Positions 18,240 through 26,062 are shown, numbered from the stretch's first letter. The stretch: DNA of 64,000 bases from Humibacter albus DSM 18994 (GCF_000421825.1 NZ_ATXT01000020.1:51675-115674); one strand, 5' to 3'. Notes: generated by a model not told the origin, from the letters alone. Program-made: numbers and translations.

Positions 18240-19961
18240 GTGTTGCCAGATGTCGAGTACCCCGCCACCGATGAACCCCGCATGCTCGCGGGGCGATATC
18301 GTGTGGGCGAACTCATCGGCCGCGGCGGCATGGCCGACGTGCACAAGGGTGTCGACATCCGGCTCGGTCGCACCGTCGCCATCAAACTGCTGAAGCCCTC
18401 CCTCGCCACCGACCCGGCGTTCCGCACCCGCTTCCGACAGGAGGCGCAGGCGGCGGCGCGCATGGCGCATCCCACCATCGTGCGCGTCTTCGACGCGGGC
18501 GAGGAGACGGTGCGGGATGCCCGGGGCAACGAGGTGCAAGCCCCCTTCATCGTCATGGAGTACGTCGACGGCGTGCTCTTGCGCGACATCCTGCGCAACG
18601 GTCCGCTCGATGCGCCTGAGGCCGCCCGCATCGCCTCCGGACTCCTCACCGCGCTGGAGTATTCGCACCGCGCCGGCGTCGTGCACCGCGACATCAAGCC
18701 GGGCAACATCATGATCACCCGTGCCGGCCAGGTGAAGGTGATGGACTTCGGCATCGCCCGAGCCATCAGCGACTCGTCGGCGACCGTCGCGCAGACCACG
18801 GCCATCCTCGGCACCGCCAGCTACTTCTCGCCGGAGCAGGCGAAGGGCGAGACTGTGGATGCCCGCACCGACCTCTACTCCACCGGCGTCGTGCTCTTCG
18901 AGATGCTCACCGGACGCCCGCCGTTCCGTGGCGACACCGCCGTCGCGGTCGCCTATCAGCACGTCAGCGAGCAGCCGGCCAAGCCGTCGAGCGTCAACCC
19001 GCAGGTGTCTCCCGCCTTCGACATGGTCGTGCTGCGCGCCCTCGCGAAAGACCGGTACCAGCGCTACCAGACGGCGGCCGAGTTCCGCGACGACCTCGAG
19101 CTCGCCGCATCCGGCAAGGTCCCCGTGCAGAAGAAGCGAGACGCGTTCGACGCGGCACTCTTCGGCGACGCGGTGACGAGCCCCACGCCCACCGAGGCGG
19201 CGCTGCGTCAGCTCGCCGACGACGACCAGGTCGTGCGCACTCAGAGCCGCCCGCCGGTGCTCTGGATCTGGGCGGGCGTGCTCAGCGTCGCCGTGATCAT
19301 CGCAGCGCTGCTGCTGTGGACCTTCAACCAGAAGCCCACCGAACAGCTCGCCGACAACGCCGCGAAGGTTCCCCACGTGGCGGGGCTCACCGTGAAGGAG
19401 GCCACCAACCAGCTCGACAAGGTCAAGCTGTCCGGCGACTTCACGCAGCAGTCGAGTACCAGCGTGCCCAAGGGCAAGGTCATCGGAACCAACCCGGCGG
19501 CCGGTGTCATCGCGAGCAAGGGCGATACCGTCACCGTCTACGTCTCGAGCGGCGCCAAAGCCATCGACGTTCCGGATGTCTCGGGCAAGTCCTACGACGA
19601 AGCCAAGAGCGCGCTCACCACGGCGGGATTCGCGCTCGGCAAGATGACACAGGTGGACTCCGCCACCGTCGCCGCGAACGTCGTCATCTCCACCGATCCC
19701 AAGGCCGGCACCACGGCGCACGAGGGCGATACGATCAACTTCACCGTTTCCAACGGACAGGTGACCCTGCCCGACCTGACGGGCGAGTCCGTGCAGCAGG
19801 CCACCTCGACCCTGCAAGATCCGAAGCTCGGCCTCATCCCCGACCCCGAACCCGATCCCTCATGCGCCACGCAGACCGGCGCACCGGTGAACCACCAGGA
19901 CCAAGCGCCAGGCCCCGTACCCCAGGGCTCGACGATCAAGTTCACGTACTGTACTGGTTAG
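18240..19961 (+). CDS. pknB: Ser/Thr protein kinase PknB with three PASTA repeats
   Basis: 573 residues from GTG. Kinase domain about 15-290: GRGGMADVHKG (27-37), K49 in VAIKLLK, HRD with D151, DFG with D169, and an activation loop containing TTAILGTASYFSPEQ. A membrane helix at about 340-360 leads to three extracellular PASTA repeats beginning VPHVAGLTVKEA, VPDVSGKSYDEA and LPDLTGESVQQA; the last contains two cysteines. PASTA domains sense muropeptides or lipid II, and PknB is the master wall-growth kinase. It is separated from pknA by 66 bp, which may hold its own promoter (TACACT near 18226), and is the last gene of the operon. Confidence 0.95.
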   Translation: MLPDVEYPATDEPRMLAGRYRVGELIGRGGMADVHKGVDIRLGRTVAIKLLKPSLATDPAFRTRFRQEAQAAARMAHPTIVRVFDAGEETVRDARGNEVQAPFIVMEYVDGVLLRDILRNGPLDAPEAARIASGLLTALEYSHRAGVVHRDIKPGNIMITRAGQVKVMDFGIARAISDSSATVAQTTAILGTASYFSPEQAKGETVDARTDLYSTGVVLFEMLTGRPPFRGDTAVAVAYQHVSEQPAKPSSVNPQVSPAFDMVVLRALAKDRYQRYQTAAEFRDDLELAASGKVPVQKKRDAFDAALFGDAVTSPTPTEAALRQLADDDQVVRTQSRPPVLWIWAGVLSVAVIIAALLLWTFNQKPTEQLADNAAKVPHVAGLTVKEATNQLDKVKLSGDFTQQSSTSVPKGKVIGTNPAAGVIASKGDTVTVYVSSGAKAIDVPDVSGKSYDEAKSALTTAGFALGKMTQVDSATVAANVVISTDPKAGTTAHEGDTINFTVSNGQVTLPDLTGESVQQATSTLQDPKLGLIPDPEPDPSCATQTGAPVNHQDQAPGPVPQGSTIKFTYCTG

Positions 19962-20023
19962 TCTTGCTCGCCGATAATCCGGCGAGCCGCGGTTGGCTTC
20001 CCGCCGCCTGCGCACGTTCCCGG

Positions 20024-20090
20024 TGAGACATACGGATTCGGCCGAAACAGCCCTCCACGAGCGATGTGTCGGCCGAATCCGTATGTCTCA
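20024..20090. repeat. 22-bp perfect inverted repeat between convergent pknB and pabA
   Basis: Two perfectly complementary 22-nt arms, 20024-20045 and 20069-20090, surround a 23-nt loop; each arm contains ACGGATTCGGCCGA or its complement. It lies in the 167-bp gap between genes that converge, so a bidirectional terminator is the simplest reading. No T-run is present on either side, and the perfect 22-bp match with a long loop is more than a terminator needs. Confidence 0.7.
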
Positions 20091-20128
20091 GTGTTCACGG
20101 ATGCGGCAGACGCCGCAGGCGCCGCGCT

Positions 20129-20767
20129 TCAGCCGGCAGCGAGCAGCGGGTCGAGGGACCGCGCCCGCTCTTGAGCCTCGGGAAGGCCGGCGACGGCGAG
20201 CCAGTTGCCGAGCATCCGATAGCCGTCCTGGGTAAGAACCGACTCGGGGTGGAACTGCACACCGTAGATTGGCGCCGTGCGGTGTCGCACGCCCATGATC
20301 GCGCCACCGGACGTGCGCGCGGTGACGATGAGGTCATCCGGAAGCGTGCCATCGACGACGGCCAGCGAGTGGTACCTGGTCGCGGTGAAGCCCTGCCGGA
20401 CTCCGGCGTAGAACGCCGAACCGTCATGCTCGACGATCGACGTCTTGCCGTGCATCAGCTCTTCGGCGTTCGTCACCGTGGCACCGAACGCCTCCGCGAT
20501 GGCCTGGTGTCCGAGGCACACGCCGAGCAGAGGCATTCCCGACTTCACCACCGTGTTCACGACACCGATCGAGACGCCCGCATCCGCCGGCGTGCCGGGA
20601 CCGGGCGAAAGCAGAACCGCGTCGTAATCGGAGAGAGCATCGGGGATGTCCTCTCCCGCGATCGCATCGTTGCGCACGACGGTCGTCTGCGCACCGAGTT
20701 CCTGCAGATATCCGTTCAGGGTGTAGACGAAGCTGTCGTAATTGTCGACGACGAGCACGTGGGTCAT
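20129..20767 (-). CDS. pabA: Glutamine amidotransferase of aminodeoxychorismate/anthranilate synthase
   Basis: 212 residues starting MTHVLVVDNYDSFVYTL, the class I glutamine amidotransferase start. The catalytic triad is visible: C84 in GVCLGHQ, H173 and E175 in VQFHPES. It delivers ammonia from glutamine to a PabB or TrpE partner for folate or tryptophan synthesis; no partner gene is in the window, and some actinobacterial proteins serve both pathways. The start codon overlaps the stop of the tiny membrane-protein gene (ATGA), which itself overlaps the sortase gene. Position next to pknB and crgA is as in mycobacteria (trpG/pabA). Confidence 0.92.
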   Translation of the reverse strand: MTHVLVVDNYDSFVYTLNGYLQELGAQTTVVRNDAIAGEDIPDALSDYDAVLLSPGPGTPADAGVSIGVVNTVVKSGMPLLGVCLGHQAIAEAFGATVTNAEELMHGKTSIVEHDGSAFYAGVRQGFTATRYHSLAVVDGTLPDDLIVTARTSGGAIMGVRHRTAPIYGVQFHPESVLTQDGYRMLGNWLAVAGLPEAQERARSLDPLLAAG

Positions 20768-20925
20768 ACCGACACGGTTCCTTCCTCGTTGCTCTGCAGC
20801 ATCCCGTCGATCCAGGGGAAGACCCACGTCACGAGGCAATAGAGCACGACCGCGATGAGCACCAGCAGAATGATGATCTTGAGCCAGATCGGTCCGGGCA
20901 GGACCCGCCAGAGCGCGCCGTACAT
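20764..20925 (-). CDS. Small membrane protein, 53 residues, between srtE and pabA
   Basis: A 53-residue frame starting MYGALWRVLPGP. Its ATG shares one base with the sortase stop (TGATG) and its stop overlaps the pabA start (ATGA), which strongly supports it as a real, translationally coupled gene. A single membrane helix covers about residues 13-37 (WLKIIILLVLIAVVLYCLV), followed by a short acidic tail. Small proteins of this kind are seen next to sortase genes in related actinobacteria. Function unknown; a sortase partner or stabiliser is a guess from position only. Confidence 0.82.
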   Translation of the reverse strand: MYGALWRVLPGPIWLKIIILLVLIAVVLYCLVTWVFPWIDGMLQSNEEGTVSV

Positions 20926-21815
20926 CAGTTGCCTCCCACGGTCGAGGCGATCTCTTTCGGCGGGCCCGCGGAAAGGGGCTGCCACGACTCGAACACACCG
21001 AACGCGGCGATGCGCTCCTGAGCGTGATACGGCGGATTGCACGTCGTGAGGGTGATGTAGCGATCGGTCGCCTTGGCGTCCTTCACCTGCGGTACCGAAT
21101 AGAGGACCTGCACGGCGTTCGGCTGGATGTACTCCATGTTCCGGAAGCGGTACGTGTAGTAGCCGTCCTTCGTCTGGATGTAGATGGCGTCTCCGACGCG
21201 CAGCTTCGAGACGTCGATGAACGTGTTCCCATACCCCGTGTCGTGCGCGGCGATAGCGAAGTTGCCCACCTGGCCCGGCATCGCCGTGTCGGAGTAGTGG
21301 CCTACGCCGGCGTCGTAGCTGTTCAGAACGCTCTCCACGTCGACGGTCTCACGGATCGTCCGCTTCCAGTCGGCGCCGAACCGCGGCACATAGATCACGG
21401 CGAACGCCTGCGCCGCACCGGGCGCGGACATGACGGGGGGCGTGCCGTAGTCCTTCTTCGTCGTGCCGTCCGGCTGTTTCACGGCGGTCGGGGTCGGCGT
21501 CGGCTCGTTCTTCGCCTGGTCGAGGAACTTCTGGCTCTGCTCGGCGGCCGCACTGTTCTGCTGAGCGGCGAGCACGCCGGACTGCCACCATGTCTGCCAG
21601 CCCAGGAACAGCAGCACGAGAACGCCCGCTGTGACGAGGAGTTCGCCGAACACTCCGACGATCGAGACCCTGCGCTTCGGCTTGCCTCGGCGCCGACCTC
21701 CATCCCGCTGGCGGCGGCCGCCGCCACCTGAGCTGCCCGGAAGATCCTCGGCTCCCTCGGACGAGAACAGATCGTCGAGGCCGAGATCGTCGGGCGGATG
21801 CTCGTGGTCGGTCAC
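20925..21815 (-). CDS. srtE: Class E sortase
   Basis: 296 residues from GTG; the frame extends further upstream without support. A charged Gly/Arg-rich N-terminal cytoplasmic region (1-50) leads to one membrane helix at about 54-74. The extracellular sortase beta-barrel has catalytic H191 (AAHDTGYG), C259 (TLTTCNPPY) and R268. The Tyr and TLTTC motifs match class E sortases, which attach LAxTG-type surface proteins to peptidoglycan in actinobacteria. No obvious sortase substrate is encoded in the window. It is divergent from crgA and first in srtE-small protein-pabA. Confidence 0.93.
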   Translation of the reverse strand: MTDHEHPPDDLGLDDLFSSEGAEDLPGSSGGGGRRQRDGGRRRGKPKRRVSIVGVFGELLVTAGVLVLLFLGWQTWWQSGVLAAQQNSAAAEQSQKFLDQAKNEPTPTPTAVKQPDGTTKKDYGTPPVMSAPGAAQAFAVIYVPRFGADWKRTIRETVDVESVLNSYDAGVGHYSDTAMPGQVGNFAIAAHDTGYGNTFIDVSKLRVGDAIYIQTKDGYYTYRFRNMEYIQPNAVQVLYSVPQVKDAKATDRYITLTTCNPPYHAQERIAAFGVFESWQPLSAGPPKEIASTVGGN

Positions 21816-21872
21816 GATTCGGGATTCTAACGGCCGCTGCCCTGTGCGAGCCGACAGCCCGGCGATCGCTAA

Positions 21873-21894
21873 GGTGCACGACACCCTGTGCACC
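21873..21894. promoter_or_regulatory. Inverted repeat GGTGCAC-N8-GTGCACC between srtE and crgA
   Basis: Perfect 7-bp arms at 21873-21879 and 21888-21894 lie in the divergent srtE/crgA promoter region. About 13 bp downstream, TAGAAT near 21908 looks like a crgA -10 element. The arrangement fits a regulator dimer site, but no regulator is identified. Confidence 0.4.
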
Positions 21895-21922
21895 CCGGTG
21901 CTACCGATAGAATGGCCTCACT

Positions 21923-22171
21923 ATGGCTTCCAAGACCCGAACCAAGCGCTCCACTCGACCGGCCGAAGACGTCCGGTCCAGGGGCGACGCCCCCAACCCG
22001 GTGTGGTTCCTTCCGGTCATGCTCGGCTTCATGATCGTCGGCCTGCTCTGGATCGTGGTGTTCTACGTCAGTGGCAGCCAGTACCCCATCCCGGGCGTCG
22101 GTGCGTGGAACATCCTGATCGGGTTCGCGATCGCCTTCATCGGCTTCCTCATGACGACTCGCTGGCGCTGA
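21923..22171 (+). CDS. crgA: Cell division protein CrgA
   Basis: 82 residues, with a basic N-terminus (MASKTRTKRSTRPAED), then two membrane helices: about 28-50 (WFLPVMLGFMIVGLLWIVVF) and about 60-80. Ends in TTRWR as usual for the family. CrgA recruits and stabilises the divisome (FtsI, FtsQ, Wag31, CwsA in mycobacteria) and inhibits early septation in Streptomyces. Position near pknB/pabA is conserved. Confidence 0.93.
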   Translation: MASKTRTKRSTRPAEDVRSRGDAPNPVWFLPVMLGFMIVGLLWIVVFYVSGSQYPIPGVGAWNILIGFAIAFIGFLMTTRWR

Positions 22172-22235
22172 TCTGCGGTCGCCGCTCTCGCTGACGGTCG
22201 AGCCGCGGTCCCGAGCGATGGCATCCCGGCGTAGC

Positions 22236-22306
22236 AATTACACGGCTGTAATTATCCCCCTGTGAAAAACCCTGTGGATAACTTCTGGGGGCAAAGTTGT
22301 GGATAA
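22236..22306. promoter_or_regulatory. Palindrome and two perfect DnaA boxes between crgA and the rhomboid gene
   Basis: Two TGTGGATAA sequences (reverse of the DnaA box TTATCCACA) lie at 22273-22281 and 22298-22306, in the same orientation, 25 bp apart. Just upstream is a perfect palindrome, AATTACA-CGGC-TGTAATT, at 22236-22253. They occupy the 146-bp gap between convergent genes, 13 kb from oriC. The density suggests DnaA binding, for example titration or a checkpoint, rather than chance; this is inference. Confidence 0.55.
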
Positions 22307-22317
22307 CCACCGTCGTC

Positions 22318-23211
22318 TCAACCGATGATCGCGTGCCAGTTGCCGACCACCACGAGAACCACCACCAGTGCCGCGATCAGGATGATCTGCAACGGTCGGC
22401 GAGACCGCTGCCGCGTCTGCATGTAGATGAGGCCGACGATCGCACCGCCGACGAGGCCACCGACATGCGCCTGCCATGCGATGCCGAAGCCCGGAAGGAA
22501 GCTGATCACCAGGTTGATGCCCACGAGCACCAGCAGCTGTCGGATCGGACCGCCGATGTGACGCTGGATGATGAGCAGTGCCGCCATCATCCCGAAGATC
22601 GCTCCGGATGCGCCGACGACGCCCTGCGCGGGCGAGTCCAGAAGGTAGACGCCCACGGAGCCGGCGATGGCGCTGATCACGAACAGCAGGGCGTAGCGAA
22701 CTCTGCCGAGCATGGGTTCCAGCACGATGCCGAAGATCCACAGCGTGTACATGTTCAGCGCGATGTGCAGCAGGTTGGCATGCACGAATGCGGCAGTGAT
22801 CATGCGCCACGGTTCGAACGACGCCAGAATGGCACCCGACGAAGTCTGAACGACCTCGCCCGAGGGATAGCCGAAGATGCCGGCGTAGAGCAGATTGCTC
22901 GTCACCGGACCCGAGCCCAAGCCGGTGATCCACTGCGCGATGAAGACGATGACGCAGACCGCGATGATCACATAGGTGACCACCGGCTTGCCGGGTCCTG
23001 TGAACCGCGTGAGGATCGCCGGCTTCGTGCGCGGAGCGTTGGCGCGCTGCTGCCGCATGCACTCCGGGCAGATCACCCCGACCGGCGCTGGCGTCTGGCA
23101 CTCACCGCAGATGGCACGGCCGCAGCGCTGGCAGCGCACGTAGGTGTAGCGATCCGGATGCCGGTAGCAAGCGAGCGCGGCCGGCGCACCGGGCGTAGAC
23201 GATGAAGACAC
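22318..23211 (-). CDS. Rhomboid-family intramembrane serine protease with N-terminal zinc finger
   Basis: 297 residues. The first 55 residues contain a B-box-like zinc finger: C15 and H18, C27xxC30, C35xxC38, and C48xxC51. Six or so membrane helices follow. The serine protease motif G-A-S202-G (GVVGASGAIFG) and H249 (WQAHVGGLVGG) form the Ser-His dyad; HANLLHIALNMYTLW matches the conserved HxxxN region. It cleaves membrane proteins within the bilayer; substrates unknown. Divergent from nothing nearby: it follows the cyclophilin gene on the same strand. Confidence 0.92.
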   Translation of the reverse strand: MSSSSTPGAPAALACYRHPDRYTYVRCQRCGRAICGECQTPAPVGVICPECMRQQRANAPRTKPAILTRFTGPGKPVVTYVIIAVCVIVFIAQWITGLGSGPVTSNLLYAGIFGYPSGEVVQTSSGAILASFEPWRMITAAFVHANLLHIALNMYTLWIFGIVLEPMLGRVRYALLFVISAIAGSVGVYLLDSPAQGVVGASGAIFGMMAALLIIQRHIGGPIRQLLVLVGINLVISFLPGFGIAWQAHVGGLVGGAIVGLIYMQTRQRSRRPLQIILIAALVVVLVVVGNWHAIIG

Positions 23212-23238
23212 TCTGAGCTCTGACGAGACCCGTCGTTG

Positions 23239-23778
23239 CTATGCCTGGTCGACGGTGATCGACTCGATCACGACGTCGTCGAGCGGCCGGTCACGAGCAT
23301 CCGTCGGCACACCGGCCAGCTTGTCGACGATACGACGCGAATCGTCGTCCGCGACCTCGCCGAAGATCGTGTGCTTGCCCTGCAGCCATGTCGTGGGGCC
23401 GACCGTGATGAAGAACTGCGAGCCGTTGGTGCCGCGCCCGCCCTGGATGCCGGCGTTCGCCATCGCAAGCATGTACGGCTGGGTGAAGTCGAGTTCAGGG
23501 TTGATCTCGTCGTCGAAACGGTAGCCGGGACCGCCGGTTCCGAGCCCGAGCGGGTCGCCCCCCTGGATCATGAATCCGGGGATGATGCGATGGAACACGA
23601 CGCCGTCGTACAGGCTGTCGTTACGCTGGTCGCCGGTCTTCGGGTCGGTCCACTCCTGCTCGCCGGTGGCGAGTCCGATGAAGTTGCGCACCGTCTTGGG
23701 TGCGTGGTTGCCGTACAGGTTCACGGCGATATCGCCGTAGTTGGTGTGCAGCGTGGCCACTGCGGTGTGCTTGGACAT
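23239..23778 (-). CDS. ppiA: Cyclophilin-type peptidyl-prolyl cis-trans isomerase
   Basis: 179 residues starting MSKHTAVATLHTNYGDI; the frame is open further upstream without a good start. Active-site segments are complete: VVFHRIIPGFMIQGGDP (with FHR and MIQGGD), GTNGSQFFIT, and GKHTIFGEV. No signal peptide, so it acts in the cytoplasm and speeds proline isomerisation in folding. Its neighbourhood (between crgA and gyrA) is the same as in mycobacteria. Confidence 0.94.
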   Translation of the reverse strand: MSKHTAVATLHTNYGDIAVNLYGNHAPKTVRNFIGLATGEQEWTDPKTGDQRNDSLYDGVVFHRIIPGFMIQGGDPLGLGTGGPGYRFDDEINPELDFTQPYMLAMANAGIQGGRGTNGSQFFITVGPTTWLQGKHTIFGEVADDDSRRIVDKLAGVPTDARDRPLDDVVIESITVDQA

Positions 23779-23876
23779 GGGCTCAATTCTTGCATAGCGG
23801 ATTTGCGCTACCCCTGGCCGCCCAGGCTTTCGGTGGCAAGATGGAGGGACTGCAAGTACGACCGGGTGGAGGAACC

Positions 23877-24392
23877 GTGAGTCTGTCACGTAAGCGCCAG
23901 AAGGAACTCAACCGGCTTCGCGCTGAAGCCCTGGGAATCTGGGGGGCCCAGCAAGATGTTCTGGGGCGGGCCAACACCGCCGCCCAGGAGGCCGGCCGAC
24001 AGGCGGCCCAGTACACGAGAGAAGAGGTCGCCCCACGTCTGCGTGAGGGCTACGACCAGTACTTCCGTCCCGTCACCCGTGCTGCCGGTGATGTGATCTC
24101 GAACAGCGTCGTTCCCGCCGTAGGCACGGTGCTCGGCACCGCTCTGAGCGTCGCGGATGTCGCAAACGACACGCGCGTGCAGGCGGCCGTGAAGCGCCTC
24201 AAGTCAGCGAAGGGTGCAGTCGCGAAGAAGGTTCCCGAGAAGTCCGGGCCGGGCTTCGGAACCTACTTCGCGCTCGCATTGGGGGCCGTCGCCGTCGTCG
24301 GTGTGGCGTACGCCGTGTGGCAGACGTTCCGTGCGGATGACGAGCTGTGGGTCGCGGAAGACGACTTCCCCGAGTCGCCGTCGTCTGAGTAG
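23877..24392 (+). CDS. Conserved actinobacterial membrane protein, function unknown
   Basis: 171 residues from GTG with a clear GGAGGAACC ribosome site; an earlier ATG at 23841 lacks one. The N-terminal two thirds is predicted helical and charged (RKRQKELNRLRAEALGIW, then repeated AAQEAGRQAAQYTREE), suggesting an amphipathic or coiled region. One membrane helix at about 132-152 is followed by a short acidic tail ending PESPSSE. No catalytic motif is seen. Similar proteins are found at this place in related Microbacteriaceae, but no function is known to me. Confidence 0.78.
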   Translation: MSLSRKRQKELNRLRAEALGIWGAQQDVLGRANTAAQEAGRQAAQYTREEVAPRLREGYDQYFRPVTRAAGDVISNSVVPAVGTVLGTALSVADVANDTRVQAAVKRLKSAKGAVAKKVPEKSGPGFGTYFALALGAVAVVGVAYAVWQTFRADDELWVAEDDFPESPSSE

Positions 24393-24406
24393 ACGAACGC
24401 TGTGCG

Positions 24407-24826
24407 CTATTTCAGGAGACCGGCATAGCGCAGCCCCACGCCGACCAGCGAGACCTTGCGCAGCGAGGGTATTTCACTGAGCGAGAACCACCGCGCTTCG
24501 TCAGTCGACCCGTGGAGTTCGTTGCGCAGGTCGCCGCCCGTGATGTGCGCTCGATAGACGATGCGCAGCGCCTGGAGTGCCCCGCGCCCCGAGTCGCGCT
24601 GGTCTGCGGGGATGATGTGTGAGTTCACGCCGATCAATTCGTCGAGTTCGGCGTTGAAGCCGGTCTCCTCGAACACCTCTCGCACGGCCGCATCCGCCGG
24701 GTCTTCACCGGATTCGAGCCCCCCGCCCGGAAGCGTCCATCCGCTCCGCCCGTGCTCGTTCCAGTGTGCGAGCAGCACGCGCCCCCCGTCGGCGATGACG
24801 GCGTACGCGGCGACGCGGATGTCCAT
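24407..24826 (-). CDS. NUDIX hydrolase
   Basis: 139 residues. The NUDIX box is intact near residues 35-57: G...E......REVFEETGF, giving the GX5EX7REUXEEXGU pattern with metal-binding glutamates. The protein hydrolyses a nucleoside diphosphate linked to some group X; the exact substrate is unknown. Its 3' end converges on the membrane-protein gene at 24392 with a 14-bp gap. Confidence 0.9.
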   Translation of the reverse strand: MDIRVAAYAVIADGGRVLLAHWNEHGRSGWTLPGGGLESGEDPADAAVREVFEETGFNAELDELIGVNSHIIPADQRDSGRGALQALRIVYRAHITGGDLRNELHGSTDEARWFSLSEIPSLRKVSLVGVGLRYAGLLK

Positions 24827-24920
24827 GCAGACACCCTATGTCGCCGCACCTGGGGAGCCGGTGCGCGATCCTACCGACTGACGCCGCGTCGGGGGGCGGC
24901 GTCAGCCCGCGAGATCGGCG

Positions 24921-25220
24921 TCAGTCCGCGAGATCGACGACCTCGAATTCGAGCAGTTCCGACTGCGTCGTCAGCGTGGGACTGCCTGCTCCCGCGGGAG
25001 CGTGCGGAGTGCGCTTGCCACGCCAGGCCTGGAAGTCTTCTTCCGTCGCCCATGTGGTGATCACGAAGTAGCGCGACTCACCGCCCGTCGGACGCAGCAG
25101 CTGGAAGCCCTCGAAACCGGGCTCCGAGTCGACGGAATGCTTGCGCGCAGCGAAACGTGCCTCCAGTTCCGTGCCGGTTCCTTCCGGAACGCGGAGGGCA
25201 TTGATCTTGACGACGGACAC
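24921..25220 (-). CDS. Antibiotic biosynthesis monooxygenase family protein (heme-oxygenase-like)
   Basis: 99 residues with the ferredoxin-like ABM fold pattern: MSVVKINALRVPEG start, FARKH-like helix ending DSEPGFEGFQLLRP, and YFVITTWATEEDFQAW. The NALRVP and W-x-EEDFQAW segments resemble the IsdG/MhuD heme-degrading group, so a role in heme breakdown and iron release is plausible. Some ABM proteins do other oxidations without cofactors. Closely follows the 25.2-kb intergenic region on the minus strand; no partner gene is obvious. Confidence 0.82.
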   Translation of the reverse strand: MSVVKINALRVPEGTGTELEARFAARKHSVDSEPGFEGFQLLRPTGGESRYFVITTWATEEDFQAWRGKRTPHAPAGAGSPTLTTQSELLEFEVVDLAD

Positions 25221-25318
25221 CGACGTCTCCTCTCGGTCGTGACGTATTCACCCTGACACTCGCAGATGAGGGGAATCTGCGACGGATGAACCCCGGCGCG
25301 CGCCATAGACTCAGTCGC

Positions 25319-25543
25319 GTGACCGATGACGCGCGCGAGCTGTTCGACTTCGACACACGAGCCGTGGAAGTCGAGCCGGCCACCACGGCCGCGGGCGGTG
25401 CAGCTCTGGGCATCGTCGGCGTGTGTGTTGCATTCGGTTTCTTGGTCGGGGCCTGCGCAGCGATCGCGTTCGTGATCTGGTACCTGCTCTACGGCGTCGC
25501 CAGCGTCGGCGTCGTGGGCGCGTGGCTCTTCACGCTCCAGTAG
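25319..25543 (+). CDS. Small membrane protein, function unknown
   Basis: 74 residues from the GTG at 25319; an ATG at 25286 would add 11 residues (MNPGARHRLSR) but has no ribosome site. An acidic N-terminus (TDDARELFDFDTRAVEVEP) precedes two closely spaced membrane helices (about 28-50 and 53-72). No family is recognised. Located just before tRNA-Ala and reading the opposite way to it. Confidence 0.6.
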   Translation: MTDDARELFDFDTRAVEVEPATTAAGGAALGIVGVCVAFGFLVGACAAIAFVIWYLLYGVASVGVVGAWLFTLQ

Positions 25544-25582
25544 TCGGCGCTGGCCAAAGCCGCACAGTGCTCGTCAGCACGG

Positions 25583-25765
25583 CGGTCCCCGCCCGGCGTG
25601 CGTCGCTACGCCGTGCGGAAACAACGCACCTCACGTACCACTGAATTGTGGAGCCTAGGAGAATCGAACTCCTGACTTCCTGCTTGCAAAGCAGGCGCTC
25701 TACCAACTGAGCTAAGGCCCCGTGCCTATTGCACGCCGGTCCACGCCCGGCGTGCGTCGCTACGC
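25583..25765. repeat. 29-bp direct repeat flanking tRNA-Ala
   Basis: CGGTCCCCGCCCGGCGTGCG... at 25583-25611 recurs at 25737-25765 with one mismatch (CCCC against CCAC), 20 nt of it (25591-25610 and 25745-25764) being identical. The two copies bracket tRNA-Ala at 73 nt length with little else. This may be the trace of a local duplication or of an element with one tRNA copy lost. Confidence 0.6.
25649..25721 (-). tRNA. tRNA-Ala (anticodon TGC)
   Basis: A 73-nt tRNA. Acceptor GGGGCCT pairs with AGGCTCC, including the G3:U70 wobble that identifies alanine tRNAs. The anticodon loop TTTGCAA carries TGC. The T-arm is AGGAGTTCGATTCTCCT. CCA is not encoded. It lies downstream of tRNA-Ile on the same strand. 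Confidence 0.97.
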
Positions 25766-25864
25766 GATTCGCTGTACACGCCGCCGAATCGCTGTGGTGC
25801 GGAAGGCGCGTACGTCGCGTCGCGCGACTGCATTGGTGATCTCCCGCATGAAGGATCTCAACCG

Positions 25865-25938
25865 TGGGGATACGAGGACTTGAACCTCGGACCTCTTCGT
25901 TATCAGCGAAGCGCTCTAACCGCCTGAGCTATATCCCC
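25865..25938 (-). tRNA. tRNA-Ile (anticodon GAT)
   Basis: A 74-nt tRNA. Acceptor GGGGATA pairs with TATCCCC. The D-arm is AGCTCAGGCGGTTAGAGC; the anticodon loop CTGATAA holds GAT. CCA is not encoded. tRNA-Ile and tRNA-Ala directly after gyrA and a DUF3566 gene is the common actinobacterial arrangement. Confidence 0.97.
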
Positions 25939-26062
25939 TTGAGGTCGACCCGCAATTGGGCCGAACGCTAGCCTACCGGAGCGTCTGTGATCTTGCGAAT
26001 CGAGATGGGCCTGGTTTCAGTTGTGTTCATGGCTCGGCCATTCGACAACTTCCATCGGCTCT

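Noticed and set aside
16377..19817. A very long minus-strand open frame (over 1100 codons) opposite pknA and pknB.
   Set aside because: It is the antisense shadow of two certain kinase genes in GC-rich DNA; its product is Arg/Gly/Val/Asp-rich without any domain.
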